From positions 744,001 to 808,000 of the forward strand of contig NZ_CP126251.1 of the NCBI RefSeq assembly GCF_003234115.2: DNA of 64,000 nt. The letters are read 5' to 3'. Made by a program: the position numbers and the translations under genes. Shown here piece after piece: positions 1 through 9,617 of this stretch. Within the stretch, counting starts at the first letter, position 1, and each line of letters starts with the position of its first letter. The stretch is from Curtobacterium sp. MCPF17_002. Its GTDB lineage: Bacteria; Actinomycetota; Actinomycetes; Actinomycetales; Microbacteriaceae. The notes beneath the pieces are model-generated. The model made no database searches. It was not told the origin of the DNA and was given only the letters and a program-made list of their open reading frames with translations.

Positions 1-365
1 TACGACAGGTCGGTCGGGTCCGACGGTCCACCGCTGTCGGCGGCGAGCACGCGCAGGCGGACGCGCCCGCGGAGTTCGTCGGGGCTGAGTTCCTCGACCG
101 GCGGTTCGCTGTACGCCTCGATCATCCGGTCGAAGTGCTCCGCGATGATGTCGGCCTGCACCGCCGGCGTCTCGCCGCGGACCTGCGAGGCGAGGTTCTC
201 GAGCAGGAACACCCGGCCGTCGGAGCCGATCAGGCGTGCCTCGTGCAGCTCACCCGCCGGCCCCTGGACCGTCGTCTCCATGCCGCGCTCGGCGAGGGCG
301 CGCTGCGCGAGCACGACGAGGCTCGGGGCCTCGACGTCGGGCTTCTTCCGTCCGAACCATCCCAT
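1..365 (-). CDS. Hypothetical protein, 3' end outside window
   Basis: The start is an ATG reading MGWFGRKKPDVEAPS, and 121 codons are visible before the window edge. The protein looks soluble and acidic, with segments such as LAQRALAERGMETTVQGP and EARLIGSDGRVFLLENLAS and no signal peptide or membrane helix. I do not recognise a family. It begins 14 nt after the phosphoglucomutase stop on the same strand, so it is probably co-transcribed with that gene. The C-terminus cannot be judged because the gene runs off the window. Confidence 0.6.
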   Translation of the reverse strand, partial: MGWFGRKKPDVEAPSLVVLAQRALAERGMETTVQGPAGELHEARLIGSDGRVFLLENLASQVRGETPAVQADIIAEHFDRMIEAYSEPPVEELSPDELRGRVRLRVLAADSGGPSDPTDLS

Positions 366-379
366 GCGCGAGGGCGGTG

Positions 380-1999
<1,620 letters not shown>

Positions 2000-2077
2000 G
2001 CGTCCATCCTGGCACCCCTGCCCCTCGGACGTTCCCGTCGTATGCGACATGTTGACGAACGGCGGTATGGTCGACGG

Positions 2078-2659
2078 ATGGGGGACACGATCCGCGCGGA
2101 CGCGGCGCTGCTCGACGCCGTGCAGGCGGGTGACGGCGCGACGCTGCACACCGCGCGCGGAGCGGTGGTGTCGTGGGCCGCGCTGCACCTGCTCGCCGCG
2201 CACGGCTTCCGGTGGGCGCCGGAACGCCCCGACGACGCCGACCGCGGACCGGGCGGCGCCCGGCTGCACGTCGACCTCACGATCGAGCACGAGGCCCGAC
2301 CCGATTCCTTGAGGATGGACATGGACATGGACATCAAATTCCTGAGAGCCCAAACACCAGTGATCTCCTCGATCTTGAGTGGCGCCTTTCACCAAGACTG
2401 GAAAGACGACTGGGACTCTGCGGAGGACGTTTGGCGAACCGCAATCGATCACGCACCCTCCCAGCAGATACCACAGCTCGACGCTGACTCAGCACTGCTG
2501 ATCGAACACTTGCACACCGATGCGGATGTGTTGAGATTCATCTCCGTGAACGCGTCCGGGTTCTCCCCACAGCTCGATGCCAACCAGGAACCCAGAGAGT
2601 GGCTCCGAATGCTCCGCGCGCGTGTGCAGGCGCGAATGAACCGTCTCGAAGGTCAGTGA
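2078..2659 (+). CDS. CdiI-type immunity protein with a foreign N-terminal segment
   Basis: The 193-residue frame starts at MGDTIRADAALLD. Residues 1-76 are GC-rich and Ala/Asp-rich and match nothing I know. From about residue 79 (MDMDMDIKFLRAQTP) the sequence changes to a contact-dependent growth inhibition immunity domain of the CdiI_2 type, with the motif SGAFHQDWKDDWDSAEDVW shared with the immunity domains downstream. GC content drops sharply at about 2305, at a triple ATGGAC repeat (2314-2331). This looks like an in-frame join of two unrelated gene pieces; alternatively translation starts at ATG 2314 and the upstream part is debris. The next gene follows within 25 nt. The immunity assignment is by motif, and the function is inferred. 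Confidence 0.6.
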   Translation: MGDTIRADAALLDAVQAGDGATLHTARGAVVSWAALHLLAAHGFRWAPERPDDADRGPGGARLHVDLTIEHEARPDSLRMDMDMDIKFLRAQTPVISSILSGAFHQDWKDDWDSAEDVWRTAIDHAPSQQIPQLDADSALLIEHLHTDADVLRFISVNASGFSPQLDANQEPREWLRMLRARVQARMNRLEGQ

Positions 2660-2681
2660 ACCGGTTCCGGCGGTAGACCGG

Positions 2682-2939
2682 TTGATCGCCAACACCTTGG
2701 ACTTCAACCACAAAGAAATCCAGGACTGGATCGATTCGAAGCGGCTGGGGCCGAAGGGCAAACAAACCGAGGCATTCGACTGGTCGGCCGATCAGGTCGT
2801 CGGCCGGAGATTCGTTGACGGTCGTGTTCCTCCGATCCGGGATGCGTCCGTCGTGCGAGTTGTTCTGAAGTTCGATCCCGATGGCGACCCTCCATACTCG
2901 ATTCTGACCAGTTACCCGCGAGAGGTGCTCCATGATTGA
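2682..2939 (+). CDS. Truncated RNase A-like (CdiA-CT type) toxin domain
   Basis: An 85-residue frame with a TTG start; the open frame extends back into the preceding gene. It matches the C-terminal part of bacterial RNase A-like toxin tips: a helix ending in DFNHKEIQDWIDS, then VVRVVLKFDPDG, and the terminal strand YSILTSYP. In the CdiA toxin of this family the catalytic Thr and Tyr lie in that last strand and are present here, but the N-terminal His/Arg region is missing. It is therefore probably inactive, a displaced toxin tip. It overlaps the following immunity gene by 8 nt, the usual toxin-then-immunity order. Family assignment is from memory of motifs. Confidence 0.5.
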   Translation: MIANTLDFNHKEIQDWIDSKRLGPKGKQTEAFDWSADQVVGRRFVDGRVPPIRDASVVRVVLKFDPDGDPPYSILTSYPREVLHD

Positions 2940-3306
2940 CGAGGATTTCTACCGAGATGTGGTCCGACGCGCACCGAAGATGACGTCGCTGCTCGGAGCG
3001 GAGTTCAACTTCGATTGGCGACTCGACTGGCCGGATGTGGAGGCGGTGCTCGTGCAAGACCTCGACGATGCTTCCCTGGCAGACAACGAAGAGCTGCGAA
3101 CGGAACTCGACTATCTCTTGAGCGTGCTTGGAACAGAGCCCTTGGCGGACGCCTTCTTCACGTACGTTGATTCGGGTCTCGATCCCCTCGCTGACACTGG
3201 TAGATCGGCCCGTTCATGGCTGATCGACGTTCGGGATCGTGCCCGGCGGAACGTCGTGTTGAAGGCAGAGTCCGAAGAGCACGGTCAGTTGGGTGGAGCG
3301 GTCTGA
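2932..3306 (+). CDS. CdiI_2-like immunity protein
   Basis: A 124-residue acidic protein (MIDEDFYRDVVRRAP) with the same architecture as the immunity domains on either side: a hydrophobic start, GAEFNFDWRLDWPDVEAV in place of the AxFHQDW motif, a helical middle and the terminal SARSWLIDVRDRARR. It overlaps the toxin remnant before it by 8 nt and the next fusion gene by 1 nt (TGATG), so translation is coupled. Expected role: binding and neutralising the RNase A-like toxin encoded just upstream or a related one delivered by a neighbour. GC content is lower than the surrounding chromosome, consistent with transfer. Confidence 0.55.
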   Translation: MIDEDFYRDVVRRAPKMTSLLGAEFNFDWRLDWPDVEAVLVQDLDDASLADNEELRTELDYLLSVLGTEPLADAFFTYVDSGLDPLADTGRSARSWLIDVRDRARRNVVLKAESEEHGQLGGAV

Positions 3307-3920
3307 TGGCTCACGCTGTCCGGACAGGGGAGTCCTACTTCCCGAACGTCGAACGAGCGAACGAAGCGGTGGCGTACGCGCTCGACTTCAACCACGAGCG
3401 CATCCGTCGATGGGTGGCGGCAGGGGCAGTCCGGCCGCTGCGGATCTACGCGGTGCAGGGTGGCGTCACTGGTCGCGGCAATCCCTTCTCGGAACCCCAA
3501 GACCTGGAAGGCGTGCGAGTCGTGCTGACGCGAGCGCCCGACAATCCGTCGGGCTACACCGTGTTCACCGCGTACCCCGCCGTCGCGAGCATCACCGCGC
3601 AGAACTTCCACGGCTTCGACGCATTCGTCGGGTCGTACTTCCACCAGGACTGGGCGGAGGAGCCGTACTCCGCCGAGCAGGCCCTGGAGGATCACGTCGC
3701 AGTTGCGTCGGACGAGGCACTGCGCATGCTCCTGGAGAACGTCCGCGACCTCGACGCGATTCTTCCGGACGAGGCTTCCCTCGCGGGTCGCCTGATCGAA
3801 CTCGACTGCAACTACGTCCCGGCTGAGGACGGCCTCGACGACCGTCAGTGGTTGCGGAGCGTCGGTGAGCGGCTGCATCGTCACCTCTCCGGGGCCGAGA
3901 ACGGGAACGACGGTGTCTGA
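3306..3920 (+). CDS. RNase A-like domain fused to CdiI_2 immunity domain
   Basis: The 204-residue protein has two parts. Residues 5-95 resemble a bacterial RNase A-like toxin tip without its first third (NEAVAYALDFNHERIRRW, GVRVVLTRAPDN, YTVFTAYP), so the catalytic His is absent. Residues 98-200 are a CdiI_2-like immunity domain (FDAFVGSYFHQDWAEEPYS, RLIELDCNYVPAEDG, RQWLRSVGERLHRHL). The start ATG at 3306 overlaps the preceding stop. A toxin remnant fused in frame to its own antidote is unusual: it may be a relic of tip exchange, or the dead toxin fold may now serve as a decoy or autoregulator. No signal peptide is seen. Confidence 0.6.
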   Translation: MAHAVRTGESYFPNVERANEAVAYALDFNHERIRRWVAAGAVRPLRIYAVQGGVTGRGNPFSEPQDLEGVRVVLTRAPDNPSGYTVFTAYPAVASITAQNFHGFDAFVGSYFHQDWAEEPYSAEQALEDHVAVASDEALRMLLENVRDLDAILPDEASLAGRLIELDCNYVPAEDGLDDRQWLRSVGERLHRHLSGAENGNDGV

Positions 3921-4965
3921 CGGCGTGACGGGGACATGGCAGCTACGGACAGGTGCGGCACGGTTCACCGTCGACGACGCGACCGTTCGCTCGTTCGCGC
4001 ATGCCGCCATCCACGCTGACGAAGCACGGTTCGACTCATGGTCGAGCCGGGGCATGGTGAAGCCGCTCCGTCTGACCTACCGACCCGAGCTCCTCGGTGC
4101 TGTCGGTGTCGGCACGCCGTTCGGGGAGGAGATCGGTCTCAATGCCGTTCGTGTGGTCCTGACGGTGAGCGCGGGCGACCCCTGGCAGCACACGGTGCAG
4201 GCGGTCTACCCGTCGCTCGACGTCGGTGCCGGCGGGCAGTTCCCGGCGCTCGACGACTTCGTGGGGGCCTACTGCAACCGGACGCGGACGGATGGCAACC
4301 TGTCGCCGGTCGAGGCGATGGCGCACTTCTCCACGCATGCGCGTCTTACGGAGGTCGATGCTCTGGCGAACGACGTCCGTGCCGTGCTCGAGCTCGATGA
4401 CGAGGCGCTCGCGGCCTGTCTGGTGGCCCTCGACTGCAACTACGACGCGGCTGAGGACAACTCCACGGATCGGTCGTGGCTCGGGTGGGTCCTGCGAAGC
4501 CTCGAGCGTGACGCGGTCGCACTCGCCCCGGTGCCGTCGGCGGTCGTCGGCGAAGCCGGATGGGTGCGGGACCCGAGGCCGATGCCCGGGGCGGACCCCG
4601 TGGTCGCCGTCAAGCGGTTCGTGGTGAACGCCGCATCGGTTGACGGTCGGGCGAGCCGTGCGGAGTTCTGGTGGGCTCGATTCCTCTGGGGCCTCGTCTG
4701 CGTGGTGCTGTTGGGGCTGGTCGGCGCCGTTCCCGACGAGATCCGCACGCCGGTCCTGATCGGTTTCCTCGCCTGGATCGCAGTCACCGCCATCCCCAAC
4801 ATCACGCTGCAAGTGAGACGTCTCCACGACACGGGGCGAAGCGGCTGGTCGATGCTGGTGCAACTCGCACCCGTCGTCGGCCCGTTCCTGCTGCTCGTGT
4901 GGAACGTGCAGGACAGCGAGCGCAGCGGAGCGCGGTTCGACCGTCCCGAGCGGAAGCGCGGCTGA
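3913..4965 (+). CDS. RNase A-like / CdiI_2 / DUF805 triple fusion membrane protein
   Basis: The GTG start at 3913 overlaps the upstream stop by 8 nt and gives 350 residues. Residues 8-100 resemble the truncated RNase A-like fold, but the strand reads HTVQAVYP, so the expected catalytic Thr is Ala. Residues 108-205 are CdiI-like (DDFVGAYCNRTRTDG, LVALDCNYDAAEDN, RSWLGWVLRSLER). Residues about 229-345 form a DUF805 domain (DGRASRAEFWWARFLW, several membrane helices, QVRRLHDTGRSGWSML). The fusion would hold an immunity domain at the cytoplasmic face of the membrane, where incoming toxins emerge; that role is inference. Last gene of the array, followed by a hairpin. Confidence 0.65.
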   Translation: MSDGVTGTWQLRTGAARFTVDDATVRSFAHAAIHADEARFDSWSSRGMVKPLRLTYRPELLGAVGVGTPFGEEIGLNAVRVVLTVSAGDPWQHTVQAVYPSLDVGAGGQFPALDDFVGAYCNRTRTDGNLSPVEAMAHFSTHARLTEVDALANDVRAVLELDDEALAACLVALDCNYDAAEDNSTDRSWLGWVLRSLERDAVALAPVPSAVVGEAGWVRDPRPMPGADPVVAVKRFVVNAASVDGRASRAEFWWARFLWGLVCVVLLGLVGAVPDEIRTPVLIGFLAWIAVTAIPNITLQVRRLHDTGRSGWSMLVQLAPVVGPFLLLVWNVQDSERSGARFDRPERKRG

Positions 4966-4970
4966 CAGGA

Positions 4971-5029
4971 GCGAGCGGCCGTCCAGCCCGGGGTGAAAGG
5001 GGGGAAACCCCGGGTGGACGACCGCTCGC
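4971..5029. terminator. Long hairpin between convergent genes
   Basis: An imperfect inverted repeat with arms GCGAGCGG...GTCCAGCCCGGGGT and its complement around a G-rich loop. It lies between the DUF805 fusion and the convergent small gene at 5049, so it can stop transcription from both sides. No U-tract is visible. Confidence 0.6.
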
Positions 5030-5048
5030 GGTCTGAGGGAACGGCGCG

Positions 5049-5294
5049 TCAGGCCGTGCGGAACGAGCCGGTCGCCGTGCGCAGCGATCCGGTCACGGTG
5101 CGCGTGGAGGACGTTGCGGTGCTCGGGCGCCGGAACTGCGTGTCGACGAACCGACCGAGTGCGCGGCCGATGCCGGTGCCGGTGTAGGTGCCGATCGGAC
5201 GCCACGCGGCGTTGACCGCGTAGCCGCCGAGCTCGTCGCGCGCTTCGAGGCCGGTCACGTAGGCGCCGCCCAGGGGGTTCTGACGGTTCTGCAT
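5049..5294 (-). CDS. Small hypothetical protein
   Basis: An 81-residue protein starting MQNRQNPLGGAYVTG behind a good ribosome site (GAGGAG). It contains ELGGYAVNAAWRPIGTYTGTG and a Thr/Arg/Ser-rich tail (STATSSTRTVTGSLRTATG). No hydrophobic helix or known domain is seen. It lies 121 nt downstream of the response regulator and may be its target or simply the last gene of the same unit. The gap between them (5295-5415) is relatively AT-rich, so it may have its own promoter. Confidence 0.6.
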   Translation of the reverse strand: MQNRQNPLGGAYVTGLEARDELGGYAVNAAWRPIGTYTGTGIGRALGRFVDTQFRRPSTATSSTRTVTGSLRTATGSFRTA

Positions 5295-5415
5295 GGGTGC
5301 TCCTCGTCGTCGTGCCGAGGGTCCCCGGTCACCAGGCCGGCGACCGCGACGCCGTCGGCTTGATGTTCCCAGCGTACCTCCTTCTTTTGCATCACACAAA
5401 ACAAGGTGGGGCAAT

Positions 5416-6009
5416 TCAGATCCATCCGCGGTCTGCGGCCACCGCCGCCGCTGAGACCCGGGAGTCGCAGTGCAGCTTCGTGATCGCGGACGACAGGTGG
5501 TTCCGCACCGTGCCGTGCGCGAGTGCGAGCGCACGGGCGATCTGCTTCGTCGCGAGGCCGTCGCGGGTGAGCCGGAGGACGTCGGCCTCCCGCGGAGTCA
5601 GCGGGCTCTCGTCCTCGGTGAGGGCGGCTGCGGCGAGTCCGGCGTCGACGTAGCGCTCGCCCGCGGCCACGCTGCGGATGATCGCCGCCAACCGCGCGGC
5701 GGGCGTCGACTTCGGCACGAACCCGCGGACGCCGACGGCGAGGGAGCGCTTGAGGGTCCCGGGACGCGCGTGACGGGTGACGATGACGGTGGGCATCGCG
5801 GACAGTGCACGCGCGGCCTCGATGCCGTCGAGCACGGGCATCTCGAGGTCGAGCAGCACGACGTCCGGTTGGTGGGTCAGCGCCGCGGTGACCGCCGATC
5901 GACCGTCCGCGACGTCGGCGACGACCTCGATGTCGGGCTCGAGACCCAGCAGGGCGACCAGGGCGCCACGGATGAGCTCCTCGTCGTCGGCGATGACGAT
6001 CCGGATCAT
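5416..6009 (-). CDS. LuxR/NarL-family response regulator
   Basis: A 197-residue two-domain regulator. The receiver domain (1-120) has the acidic pair ADDEE, phospho-acceptor Asp54 in VLLDLEMP, and the Thr/Lys switch residues (VTRHA, FVPKST). The C-terminal LuxR-type helix-turn-helix (about 135-195) reads SPLTPREADVLRLTRDGLAT. It overlaps the upstream kinase gene by 4 nt (ATGA), so the two are a cognate pair of the DesK/DesR type. The stimulus is unknown. The hydrolase at the head of the operon may be the output or part of the sensing. Confidence 0.92.
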   Translation of the reverse strand: MIRIVIADDEELIRGALVALLGLEPDIEVVADVADGRSAVTAALTHQPDVVLLDLEMPVLDGIEAARALSAMPTVIVTRHARPGTLKRSLAVGVRGFVPKSTPAARLAAIIRSVAAGERYVDAGLAAAALTEDESPLTPREADVLRLTRDGLATKQIARALALAHGTVRNHLSSAITKLHCDSRVSAAAVAADRGWI

Positions 6010-7205
6010 GCCGGAACCGCCGGCGACGGCGACGGCGACTTCGACGCTGCCGGCGCCGGCGCCCCGGCCGGGACCGGGATCCGGACGACGAGGGCGAACC
6101 GATCGCCCAGGCGGCGAGCATCGACCGTGCCACCGAGTGCCGACACGCGCTGCGTCAACCCCGCGATGCCGGTCCCGGCGTGGTGGTCGGACGCGCGTGC
6201 GGCGTCGTTCGTGACGGTCAGCTGGAAGGCATCCCCGACCCGCACGAGCTCGATCGCGGCAGTGCCCGCCCGGCTGTGCCGGAGCATGTTCGTCGCCGCC
6301 TCGCGGATCGCGACGGCGAACACCGCGCCGACCGCGTCCGGCATGCCGTCGGTCTCGATCCGTTCGGCGCAGTCGATGCCGGCGGAGCGGAGCACGGCTG
6401 CGGCGTTCCGGACCTCGACCGCGACGGTGACGGTCCGGTAGTCGTTGACCAGTGCACGGGTGTCCTCGAGCGCCGCCTTCGCCACCGATCGGATGTCGTC
6501 GAGTTCGGCACGAGCACGTTCGGGGTCGGCGACGAGCAGCCGCTCGGCGAGTTCGCTCTTCAACGCGATCACCTGCAGGTGGTGGCCCTGGATGTCGTGC
6601 AGGTCGGTGGCGAACCGCAGTCGTTCCTCGGCGACGGCGAGGTCGGACGCGGTGCGCCGAGCTGCCTCGAGGCGGAGGACCACCCGGTGGATCCAGACGA
6701 CACTGAGCGGCATCAGCGTGAACAGTGCGAGGGTGCCGACGAGGACCAGCTCCCCTGGTGGGGCGTCCGCATCGGCCCCGCCCACGAGCAGGACGATCGT
6801 GATGGCGAGCGTGACGACCCGCCCCCACCCGTGCAGGAGACACCCGAGGGTGCCGCCGGCGATGGCCATCGTGAACGCCCAGCCCGGTCCGTCCGACGAC
6901 GGGACGAGCGACACGACCCAGACGGCGACCGACGTCAGGACCAGAGCGAGCACGCTGGGGTGCAGGGGTGCCGCTTCCCTGGCGGGCCGGAGCAGGAGCG
7001 GGATCGCGGCCGACGCTGCCGCCACCGCGACGACGGTGAGCGCCACGAGGGCGGGGGTCCGCGCCGAGGCGGGACTGTCCGTGCCGACGAGCACCTGCAC
7101 GGCACCGCCCACCAGGACGACGGCCCAGAGCGACGTGATCGAGGACCAGCGCACCACCCGGACATCGGTGTCGGCGCGGGGCCGCGCGTGCCCGGGGTGC
7201 GTCAC
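6006..7205 (-). CDS. Sensor histidine kinase (HisKA_3 type)
   Basis: A 399-residue membrane kinase with a GTG start at 7205 overlapping the hydrolase stop by 4 nt. About six hydrophobic helices fill residues 20-170. The dimerisation/phospho-acceptor segment LHDIQGHHLQVIALKSELAE places the catalytic His near residue 203. The ATP-binding domain follows, with N-box REAATNMLRHSRAG and G-box GTGIAGLTQRVSALGG. There is no large extracytoplasmic domain, so the signal is probably sensed within the membrane, as in DesK. It is predicted to phosphorylate the regulator encoded immediately downstream. Confidence 0.92.
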   Translation of the reverse strand: MTHPGHARPRADTDVRVVRWSSITSLWAVVLVGGAVQVLVGTDSPASARTPALVALTVVAVAAASAAIPLLLRPAREAAPLHPSVLALVLTSVAVWVVSLVPSSDGPGWAFTMAIAGGTLGCLLHGWGRVVTLAITIVLLVGGADADAPPGELVLVGTLALFTLMPLSVVWIHRVVLRLEAARRTASDLAVAEERLRFATDLHDIQGHHLQVIALKSELAERLLVADPERARAELDDIRSVAKAALEDTRALVNDYRTVTVAVEVRNAAAVLRSAGIDCAERIETDGMPDAVGAVFAVAIREAATNMLRHSRAGTAAIELVRVGDAFQLTVTNDAARASDHHAGTGIAGLTQRVSALGGTVDARRLGDRFALVVRIPVPAGAPAPAASKSPSPSPAVPA

Positions 7206-8140
7206 TCGCCCAGGGTAGCGAGGGTGGCGACCGTGTCCCTGGCGATCCGCTCCGACAGCGTGTGGTGCAGGTAGTGGTCGCCGACGAGTCCGACGACCCG
7301 CCCGTGTTCGACGCTCGCGGCCTGGCGCTCGTGCAGCCGCACCCAGTTCGGCACCTGGTTGTCGTTCGTCCGGACGAACAGCAGGACGGGCAGGTCCGCC
7401 GGGAACGTCGAGTCCTCGACGGACCGGAAGTTCTCCGGCGCCCGTGCCATCTCGTCGATGATCGTGGGGGCGGCACCGTTCTTCGCGGAGAGGAGCTGCA
7501 TCTGCCGCTTCGTCGCCGCGCTGTACGCGGCGCCGTACGTGTCCGGCGTCGACGCGTTCGCCACGCGCAGCAGGCCGAGGCGGTCGAGCGCGACGATCGC
7601 GCCGGTCGGGATCGGGTCGTCCCAGGTCGACTGTCGCGGCACGCTGCTGTCGATGCCGACGAACGCCGTCACCTCGTCGCGGTACGACTCGACGTACGGC
7701 AGCGCGTAGACGCCGGCGACCGAGTGGCCCATCAGCACGTACCGGTCGACGCCGAGGTGGTGCAGTGCCTCGTGAACCTCGCGGGTGATGTTCGCGGCGG
7801 TGCGGGGGACGTCGGTCTGGTCGCTGAGCCCGGTGCCGAACGGTTCGACGGCGACCACCCGGTACGTCCGCACCAACTGGGCGATGAGCGGACCGAAGTC
7901 GAGTCCCGGGGCTGCCGTCCCGAGCCCCGGGAGGAGCACGACCGTCTCGGCACCGGATCCGCGGACGACGACGTTCATCTCCTTGCCGTCGACCGGTACC
8001 CGCTCGCCGTAGTCGGCGATCTCCGACGCCTCGGCCCGGGTCGCGACGACGTTGACGACGGACGTGGTCGCGAGGGCGAGCACGGGGACCGCCAGCAGGG
8101 AGCCGAGGGTGATCAGGGTGATGCGCAGGGACTTCCGCAT
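7202..8140 (-). CDS. Membrane-anchored alpha/beta hydrolase
   Basis: A 312-residue hydrolase. An N-terminal hydrophobic segment (residues 7-30) anchors or exports it, so the enzyme probably acts outside the membrane. The alpha/beta-hydrolase core shows the oxyanion loop LLPGLGTAAPG, the nucleophile elbow GHSVAG (Ser near 140) and the terminal His in GDHYLHHTLSE. The substrate cannot be predicted. It is the first gene of a three-gene operon with a histidine kinase and response regulator, each joined by a 4-nt overlap. Upstream lies a cluster of TGTCACG half-sites that may be its control region. Confidence 0.85.
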   Translation of the reverse strand: MRKSLRITLITLGSLLAVPVLALATTSVVNVVATRAEASEIADYGERVPVDGKEMNVVVRGSGAETVVLLPGLGTAAPGLDFGPLIAQLVRTYRVVAVEPFGTGLSDQTDVPRTAANITREVHEALHHLGVDRYVLMGHSVAGVYALPYVESYRDEVTAFVGIDSSVPRQSTWDDPIPTGAIVALDRLGLLRVANASTPDTYGAAYSAATKRQMQLLSAKNGAAPTIIDEMARAPENFRSVEDSTFPADLPVLLFVRTNDNQVPNWVRLHERQAASVEHGRVVGLVGDHYLHHTLSERIARDTVATLATLGE

Positions 8141-8230
8141 GGTGCTCGTTCCGGATCTGGCCGCGCGGCCGGGGTGCGCGGCGGCGTCCGATCAGTCAAG
8201 CGGCGGACGACCGCGAGCGGATGTGCCCGG

Positions 8231-8264
8231 ATGTCACGACCGGCCGTGACACATGTCACGGCCG
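8231..8264. promoter_or_regulatory. TGTCACG inverted half-sites
   Basis: Three half-sites (TGTCACG at 8232, CGTGACA at 8245, TGTCACG at 8254) form two overlapping dyads, the second with 11-nt arms. They lie about 95 nt upstream of the hydrolase start and about 35 nt after the methyltransferase stop. The site could bind the operon's own NarL-type regulator, or act as the terminator of the five-gene operon. Both readings are inference. Confidence 0.4.
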
Positions 8265-8298
8265 GAGCGGGGCGTCGACGACGAGATGCCGCCCCGCG

Positions 8299-8961
8299 TC
8301 AGGCGAGCAGCTCGCAGAACGTCCGTCCGCCCGTCGTCCAGCTCTGGCGCGCGATCAGTTCCGCACGCTCGGCGTGGTCGAGCAGTGCGTCGACGCCCAC
8401 CTCGGCCCAGGGGAACCCGGCGCTCTGGTGGCCGTCGGCGTCCACCACGCGAGCGGTGAAGGTGCGGTCGGCATCGCGGTCGACGTGCGTCTCGACGATG
8501 ACGCGGCCGCCGACACGGACGATGTTGCGGCACCGGGTCAGCAGCGCCGTCGGGTCGCCGCCGATGCCGATGTTGCCGTCGATGACGAGCGCGGTGTCCC
8601 AGTGGCCCTCGTCGGGGATCGGGTCGAACACGGACCCCTGCAGGGCGGTGCCGCCGGAGCGCCGGGCGATCGCCACGGCCTCGGCGGAGACGTCCACGCC
8701 GAGCGCCGGCAGGCCGAGCGTCCGGGCGGCGACGAGCATCCGGCCCGGGCCGCAGCCGATGTCGATCACGGGGCCGTCGGCACCGTCGAGGAGCGAGCGG
8801 TCCACCCGGTCGGCGGCCGCGCTCCACCGACCGACGTCGAGGGTGACCTCGGCGTCGGGTCGGTCCGGGTCCGTCAGGCGGATGCGGCCGTCGGTGCGGA
8901 GGGCCCGGGCGTAGGGCTCGCCGCCGCCGGCCCCGAACGAGACGGGTGCGTGCATGGTCAT
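8299..8961 (-). CDS. Class I SAM-dependent methyltransferase
   Basis: A 220-residue soluble enzyme (MTMHAPVSFGAGGGEPY). The SAM-binding core is clear: motif I VIDIGCGPGRMLVAA, an acidic second strand LGVDVSAEAV, ALQGSVFDPIPDEG, and ALVIDGNIGIGGDP in the post-I region. The acceptor is unknown. It is the last gene of a five-gene operon and overlaps the DUF2064 gene by 4 nt. The context (glycosyltransferases, epimerase, MTA phosphorylase) suggests modification of a glycan or lipid, with MTA phosphorylase perhaps only recycling a SAM by-product. Confidence 0.85.
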   Translation of the reverse strand: MTMHAPVSFGAGGGEPYARALRTDGRIRLTDPDRPDAEVTLDVGRWSAAADRVDRSLLDGADGPVIDIGCGPGRMLVAARTLGLPALGVDVSAEAVAIARRSGGTALQGSVFDPIPDEGHWDTALVIDGNIGIGGDPTALLTRCRNIVRVGGRVIVETHVDRDADRTFTARVVDADGHQSAGFPWAEVGVDALLDHAERAELIARQSWTTGGRTFCELLA

Positions 8962-9617
8962 CGGAGGCTCCCCACGGTCTCGGCGTGCAGGGCCGCGGCG
9001 AACCGCGAGTCCGGCACGAGGGCTGCGACGCGCTCGGCGTCGGGCACGGTGTCGACGTCGAGCAGGACCCCGAGGGTGCCCACGTCGAAGCCGGCGTCGG
9101 TCAGTCGGGCGCGCTGCACGGCGCCGGTGTCCTCGCGGGACATCGGTACGCCGCGGAGGTACGCGCCGTCCGGCTCGCGGAGGTACAGCGACCAGAAGCC
9201 GCCGTCCTCGGCGGGACCGAACCAGGCGTCGCGAGACGGGTCGTCGAACACCGGTGCGACGTCCGCCCGGCCGAACTGCGGCGTGTCCATCCCCACCAGC
9301 AGCGTCGGGCCGTCGACCGCGTCGAACAGGGCGCCGAGGCGTTCGTCGAGTCCGCCGGAGGTCTGGTGGACGACGTCGAAGCCCCCGGTGCCGTCGAGGT
9401 CCAGCGCACCCTCGGGCAGCGAGGACCCGTCGAAGAACAACACGCGCCGCGCAGCGGGCAGCGCGCGGACCGTCGCGAGCGTGTCCGCGAGGCTCGCAGC
9501 GGCGACGCGGGCAGCGCCCTCCGGCGTCAGCGCCGGCGTCAGCCGGGTCTTCACCTTGCCGGGCAGGCACTCCTTGGCGACCACCGCGACGGTGATGCCG
9601 GCGGTGTCGGCGCTCAC
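8958..9617 (-). CDS. DUF2064 (TIGR04282-type) nucleotidyltransferase/glycosyltransferase-like protein
   Basis: A 219-residue protein with a GTG start overlapping the upstream GT2 stop by 4 nt. The N-terminus AVVAKECLPGKVKTRL is the sugar-nucleotide-binding signature of the DUF2064 family, followed by LLVGMDTPQFGRADV and PAEDGGFWSLYLR, which carry the conserved acidic metal-binding residues. The fold is that of GT-A nucleotidyltransferases, but the reaction is not established for the family. It is conserved beside GT2 enzymes, as here. It probably prepares or transfers a sugar in the pathway of this operon. Confidence 0.82.
   Translation of the reverse strand: MSADTAGITVAVVAKECLPGKVKTRLTPALTPEGAARVAAASLADTLATVRALPAARRVLFFDGSSLPEGALDLDGTGGFDVVHQTSGGLDERLGALFDAVDGPTLLVGMDTPQFGRADVAPVFDDPSRDAWFGPAEDGGFWSLYLREPDGAYLRGVPMSREDTGAVQRARLTDAGFDVGTLGVLLDVDTVPDAERVAALVPDSRFAAALHAETVGSLR

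Noticed and set aside
2052-2071. TTGACG and TATGGT as a -35/-10 pair for the gene at 2078
   Set aside because: Only 8 nt separate them, too short for a normal promoter. TATGGT alone could act as a leaderless -10.
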